Source: Phycisphaerales bacterium (GTDB lineage Bacteria > Planctomycetota > Phycisphaerae > Tepidisphaerales > Tepidisphaeraceae). Taken from it: a stretch of DNA of 6,375 nucleotides. The stretch lies in NCBI GenBank assembly GCA_028288775.1, contig JAQGHP010000294.1, positions 1 through 6,375 of the forward strand, given 5' to 3'. The notes beneath the pieces were generated by a model. The model made no database searches and was not told where the DNA came from. It saw nothing but the letters and a program-made list of their open reading frames with translations. Positions 4,604 through 6,375 of the stretch are shown in pieces. Within the stretch, counting starts at the first letter, position 1; each line of letters begins with the position of its first letter. Both the position numbers and the translations under genes were made by a program.

Positions 4604-6375
4604 ATGGGTCGTAACACCAAAAAACGCGAGCGCAACGAATTGACTCGCATGACCTCCCGCGGCAATTCGCCGGCGCGTCCGGGCCGCCGCACGGCTCGTT
4701 CCGTCGTCCCGTACAACGCCGAGCCCCTCGAGCGCCGCGTGCTGCTCTCCGCCACGTTCCAATCCGCCATCAACTCCAATATTCTCGCCGCCCATCCTTC
4801 CGTCACGACCGTGGTGGGTGATCTCAATGGCGACGGCATCCCCGACCTCATCGCCGGCCGGGCGGACGGAACCAGCGCCGTCCTTCTCGGCACCAGCACC
4901 GGCGGATTCGTCGCCGGCCCGCTCCTGCAAACCCACGGCGACCTCTTCGCCCTCGCCGATTTCACCGGCGACGGCCGCCTCGATCTCGCCACCTCGGCCG
5001 GCCTCATGGTCGGGCAGGGCGACGGGAGCTTCGCCGCCCCGTTCGCCACGCAGGCCCTGCCCGCCAATACCGTCTCCCTCTTTACGGGCGACTTCAATGG
5101 CGATAGCCGGATCGACCTCGCCGCCGTCACGTTCACGCCCGGCACCACGCTCAATCACCTGCACGACATCGGCGTCGCCGTCTTTCTCAATGGCGGCAAC
5201 GGCTTCTTCCAGCCGCCCCTGTCCACAGTCAGCGGCTCGCTCGGCGGCGTGCAGTCGTTCTACGCGCAGTTCCTCACGGGCGATTTCAATGGCGACGGAA
5301 CCCTCGACCTCGTCTCCCCATTGGGCGTGCAACTGGGCACCGGCCACGGCACCTTCCTAGCCCCCATGCCCCTGCCCGTCACCGCCTTCGCCAACACGCC
5401 CGGCCTCGTCGTCGGCGATTTCAACGGCGACGGAAAGCTCGACGTCGCCGGCCTGTTGCCATCCCCCAGCGGCAATCAGATCACGCTCCTGACCGGCGTC
5501 GGCATCGGCACGTTCAACACTCCCCACCCGTTCGCCTTTGGCGACGCCGGGCTGCTCACCACCCTCGCCGCGATCGACATCAACAACGACGGCTTCCCCG
5601 ACCTCGTCGCCGGCACCGCGGCCAGCGGCGCGCAGGCGCAGCGCCTGGGCGTCGCCCTCAACAATGGCGACGGCACCTTCGCCACCCCTGCGTTTATCAA
5701 CATCGGCGCGGAGCCGATCGGCTTCTTCGCCGGGGACGTCAATGCCGACGGCCGCGTGGATCTCCTCTCCGTCAACACCAGCGTCAGCCCGAACATTGCC
5801 ATGCCCGATACCGGGACGCTCACCGGCATGTCCACGAGCGTGCTGCTCAACACCGTGCCCGCCCGGCTTGCCGCCAAGGCGGTGGTCTCGTCCGTCGCCG
5901 ACCCCGTGACGTTTGGGGATTTTTCGCAGTTTTCCGTCACCCTCTCCGGCCCCGCGGGAACCGCCACGCCCACCGGCGCCGTCACCTTCTTCGACGGCGC
6001 GACGCAACTGGGCAAGGCCACCCTCGCCGCCGGCAAGGCAAGCTTGAACGCCGGGGAACTCGCGCTGGGCGTCCACCTCATCACCGCGGTTTACTCGGGC
6101 GACTCCAACTTCGGCGTCGCCACCTCCGCGCCTTTCAAGCAAACCGTGCTGACGATCACAGCCCATTCCCCGCTCCTGTCGGCGGGCGTCGGCCTTGTCA
6201 CGCTCGGCTCCCCGTTCATCGCCGGCGACAAGGGCACCGCAACCGTCACCGTCATCAACGCCGGCGGCGCGGCCGCGGATGGCGTCGTCGATATCAGCCT
6301 CTTTCTCTCGCAGACCGGCGCGATCGATTCCACCGCGTTCCAGCTCAACGTCCCCGCGCTCCGCGGCCGCCACAT
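4604..6375 (+). CDS. FG-GAP/VCBS-repeat surface or secreted protein (partial, runs off the right edge)
   Basis: The open frame gives 590 codons without a stop and continues past the window. Residues 1-41 are basic and lack an ordinary hydrophobic signal. They are followed by LERRVLLSA (42-50), a motif I know from N-termini of large planctomycete surface proteins, where it is thought to mark export. Seven calcium-binding loops of the type DxNxDGxxD begin at residues 73, 119, 163, 227, 272, 325 and 378. They are spaced 44-64 residues apart, as in the blades of an integrin-alpha-like seven-bladed beta-propeller. Residues about 425-514 form a bacterial Ig-like domain (PTGAVTFFDGATQLG...HLITAVYSGDSNFG). 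From about 529 a second beta domain begins, resembling CARDB-type domains (GDKGTATVTVINAGGAAADG). The start at 4604 has a Shine-Dalgarno. The likely role is adhesion or cell-surface structure, with partner unknown. The long antisense open frames opposite it are composition shadows. Confidence 0.9.
   Translation, partial: MGRNTKKRERNELTRMTSRGNSPARPGRRTARSVVPYNAEPLERRVLLSATFQSAINSNILAAHPSVTTVVGDLNGDGIPDLIAGRADGTSAVLLGTSTGGFVAGPLLQTHGDLFALADFTGDGRLDLATSAGLMVGQGDGSFAAPFATQALPANTVSLFTGDFNGDSRIDLAAVTFTPGTTLNHLHDIGVAVFLNGGNGFFQPPLSTVSGSLGGVQSFYAQFLTGDFNGDGTLDLVSPLGVQLGTGHGTFLAPMPLPVTAFANTPGLVVGDFNGDGKLDVAGLLPSPSGNQITLLTGVGIGTFNTPHPFAFGDAGLLTTLAAIDINNDGFPDLVAGTAASGAQAQRLGVALNNGDGTFATPAFINIGAEPIGFFAGDVNADGRVDLLSVNTSVSPNIAMPDTGTLTGMSTSVLLNTVPARLAAKAVVSSVADPVTFGDFSQFSVTLSGPAGTATPTGAVTFFDGATQLGKATLAAGKASLNAGELALGVHLITAVYSGDSNFGVATSAPFKQTVLTITAHSPLLSAGVGLVTLGSPFIAGDKGTATVTVINAGGAAADGVVDISLFLSQTGAIDSTAFQLNVPALRGRH

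Noticed and set aside
4463..6373. Long minus-strand open frames (4463-5347 and 5357-6373) opposite the surface-protein gene
   Set aside because: Their translations are low-complexity Gly/Glu/Ala/Asp-rich strings mirroring the Gly-Asp repeat codons of the plus-strand gene, with no recognisable domain. The plus-strand protein has seven clear FG-GAP loops, an Ig-like domain and a ribosome-binding site.

Overview
The window looks like chromosomal DNA of a GC-rich planctomycete (Planctomycetota). Three things point that way. The first is a large surface or secreted protein carrying the 'LERRVLLSA' motif near its N-terminus. The second is a Tat-exported sugar-isomerase-like TIM-barrel protein. The third is the dispersed GTGG-headed GC palindromes in the gaps and inside one gene. 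The assignment is inferred from these hallmarks; no rRNA or other marker gene is present.

Layout, left to right. Positions 1-114 hold no gene, only two small hairpins. On the minus strand, reading right to left from 4237, come: a Tat-signal xylose-isomerase-like TIM-barrel protein (3293-4237); a 313-base gap packed with about nine hairpins (2980-3292); moaA (1762-2922); a BirA-type biotin protein ligase (1002-1769), whose GTG start overlaps the end of moaA by 8 bases; a gap with an inverted pair of palindromes; and a small putative lipoprotein alpha/beta hydrolase (115-789). On the plus strand, diverging from the TIM-barrel gene, a long FG-GAP/VCBS surface protein starts at 4604 and runs off the right edge. 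The 366-base divergent gap (4238-4603) holds three short degenerate tandem repeats.

moaA and the biotin ligase are probably translationally coupled. Both are cofactor genes: the first step of molybdopterin synthesis, and attachment of biotin to carboxylases. The hydrolase may be read through from them, but a potential stem-loop separates it. The other genes have no evident functional link.

The most interesting signal is the repeat content. At least seven palindromes share a 5' GTGG (once GTAG) head, and six of them lie in three inward-facing inverted pairs. This is the architecture of REP/BIME elements mobilised by RAYT transposases. One copy sits inside moaA and keeps the reading frame, adding roughly 30-35 residues. 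I found no CRISPR array, tRNA, rRNA, transposase or toxin-antitoxin system.
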